From Methylophaga sp. (lineage in GTDB: Bacteria; Pseudomonadota; Gammaproteobacteria; Nitrosococcales; Methylophagaceae): a DNA stretch of 64,000 bases. The position numbers were made by a program, and so were the translations under genes. The notes under the pieces were generated by a model. The model ran no database searches and had not been told where the DNA came from. It saw only the letters and a program-made list of their open reading frames with translations. This document shows, piece after piece, positions 63,044 to 64,000 of this stretch. Within the stretch, counting starts at the first letter, position 1. Each line of letters opens with the position of its first letter. Location of the stretch: positions 62,001-126,000 of the forward strand of contig DRHW01000020.1 in the NCBI GenBank assembly GCA_011053005.1, read 5' to 3'.

Positions 63044-63487
63044 ATGTTGGCATCATTAAAAGTAAAAGACTACATGACAGCGAACAAATGTACTTTTTCA
63101 ACTGATATGGATGTTTTGTCTGCAATTCATCATATGCTTGAATCCAAAATATCAGGCGCTCCAGTCCTTGATCAGCGTGGCAATATGGTTGGGTTTTTAT
63201 CTGAAAAAGACTGCATGAAGATCGCTTTAAATGCAGGCTATGAGCAATCAGGCGCGGCAGGACGTGTATCTGAGTTCATGAGTTATGGCGTGGAGACAAT
63301 TGATGTTGAAACACCGATCATAGAAGTCGCCGAATTATTTTTAAAAAGCAGCTATAAACGCTTTCCCGTTGTTATGGATAATAGATTAGTTGGCACGATT
63401 ACTCGTCAAAACATTCTAGCCGCTTTAGCATCTGAAGGTACGCAAAAACCATCTAAGCAGCCAGCAAAACAATCTGTTCATTCTTAG
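63044..63487 (+). CDS. CBS-domain-pair protein
   Basis: VKDYMTANKCTFSTDMDVLSAIHHMLESKISGAPVLD..., second CBS RVSEFMSYGVETIDVETPIIEVAELFLKSSYKRFPVV. Confidence 0.92.
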   Translation: MLASLKVKDYMTANKCTFSTDMDVLSAIHHMLESKISGAPVLDQRGNMVGFLSEKDCMKIALNAGYEQSGAAGRVSEFMSYGVETIDVETPIIEVAELFLKSSYKRFPVVMDNRLVGTITRQNILAALASEGTQKPSKQPAKQSVHS

Positions 63488-63533
63488 AAGTCTAGCTATC
63501 AATTAACGGCTGATAGTCTTGTGTTGGCTAGGC
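63488..63533 (+). terminator. Possible terminator/hairpin after the CBS gene
   Basis: AAGTCTAGC...GCTAGGCTT (9 bp with one G-T wobble) nesting CTATCA...TGATAG. Confidence 0.45.
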
Positions 63534-64000
63534 TTTAATTTACGTAACCAGCCCCCCTTCATCACTCAGCTAAAAGTTTAAAATGTTCGACAAATATGAA
63601 CTAAAAAGTATGAGCTCCATTTGTTATTTTGTGCTAATAACTCCTCTGATACCAAGCCTTTTTAGCATCAAATCAAACTGAATAAGCCTGACATTTGGAT
63701 CCGTTCATCTCATTTGACCTACTCAATCGCTGTTACGGTAGCAATGATGAAAGGAAGAATATCGATGCTTGCACTTTGTGTTTCTATTTGTGTTCCTATA
63801 TCGCATGGATATAGACTGCTTACTAACGACTAACGGGTTGGTAATGTAATCACAAAAGGATTACACGCCTGATGATTCATGGTTTTCTTTCCCAATAAGA
63901 AATCAACTAGTGATTTATAAAGACTCTCGTCTTAATACATAATCTTGTTCGATAAAACGGTCACATTGGTAAGAATCCTAGGCAAAGCTATTATTGTGAG

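Noticed and set aside
63488-64000. Hidden gene in the terminal 500 bp
   Set aside because: No ORF of note on either strand in the track; only weak hairpins; the sequence runs to the window edge so nothing can be claimed.

Overview
The window reads as chromosomal DNA from a gammaproteobacterial methylotroph that uses the ribulose monophosphate (RuMP) pathway, possibly Methylophaga-like (taxonomy is inference). From left to right I see: (1) a minus-strand CDP-sugar cluster: partial TPP enzyme, NeuB-like synthase with a cupin tail, RfbH/RfbG/RfbF; (2) a flagellar flgHIJKL block; (3) housekeeping genes: orn, queG, nnr, tsaE, amidase, mutL; (4) a heavy-metal-type RND pump and its adaptor; (5) tRNA-Phe; (6) a porin with a long AT-rich leader; (7) dihydroxyacetone kinase DhaL/DhaK and a HAD phosphatase; (8) a RuMP cluster: hps1, a tandem-repeat ORF, tal, hps2, phi; (9) leuC-prmB, a REC-REC-GGDEF protein, mutH, an ABC transporter, dusA; (10) a SAM cycle operon, metK-ahcY-metF, preceded by a recognisable SAH riboswitch; (11) rpoN-hpf-ptsN-hprK-EIIA(Man)-HPr-EI; (12) mgtE, aroC, MFS; (13) nqrABCDEF-nqrM-CBS. 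The strongest novelty candidates are a five-repeat small protein inside the RuMP cluster (possible multivalent scaffold), a PemK/MazF-like domain fused to the N-terminus of an RfbH dehydrase, a structured leader before nqrA, and a 97-bp element bounded by perfect 17-bp inverted repeats between ptsI and mgtE. No CRISPR array, rRNA, transposase or prophage was seen. All family calls come from reading the protein sequences. No searches were run.
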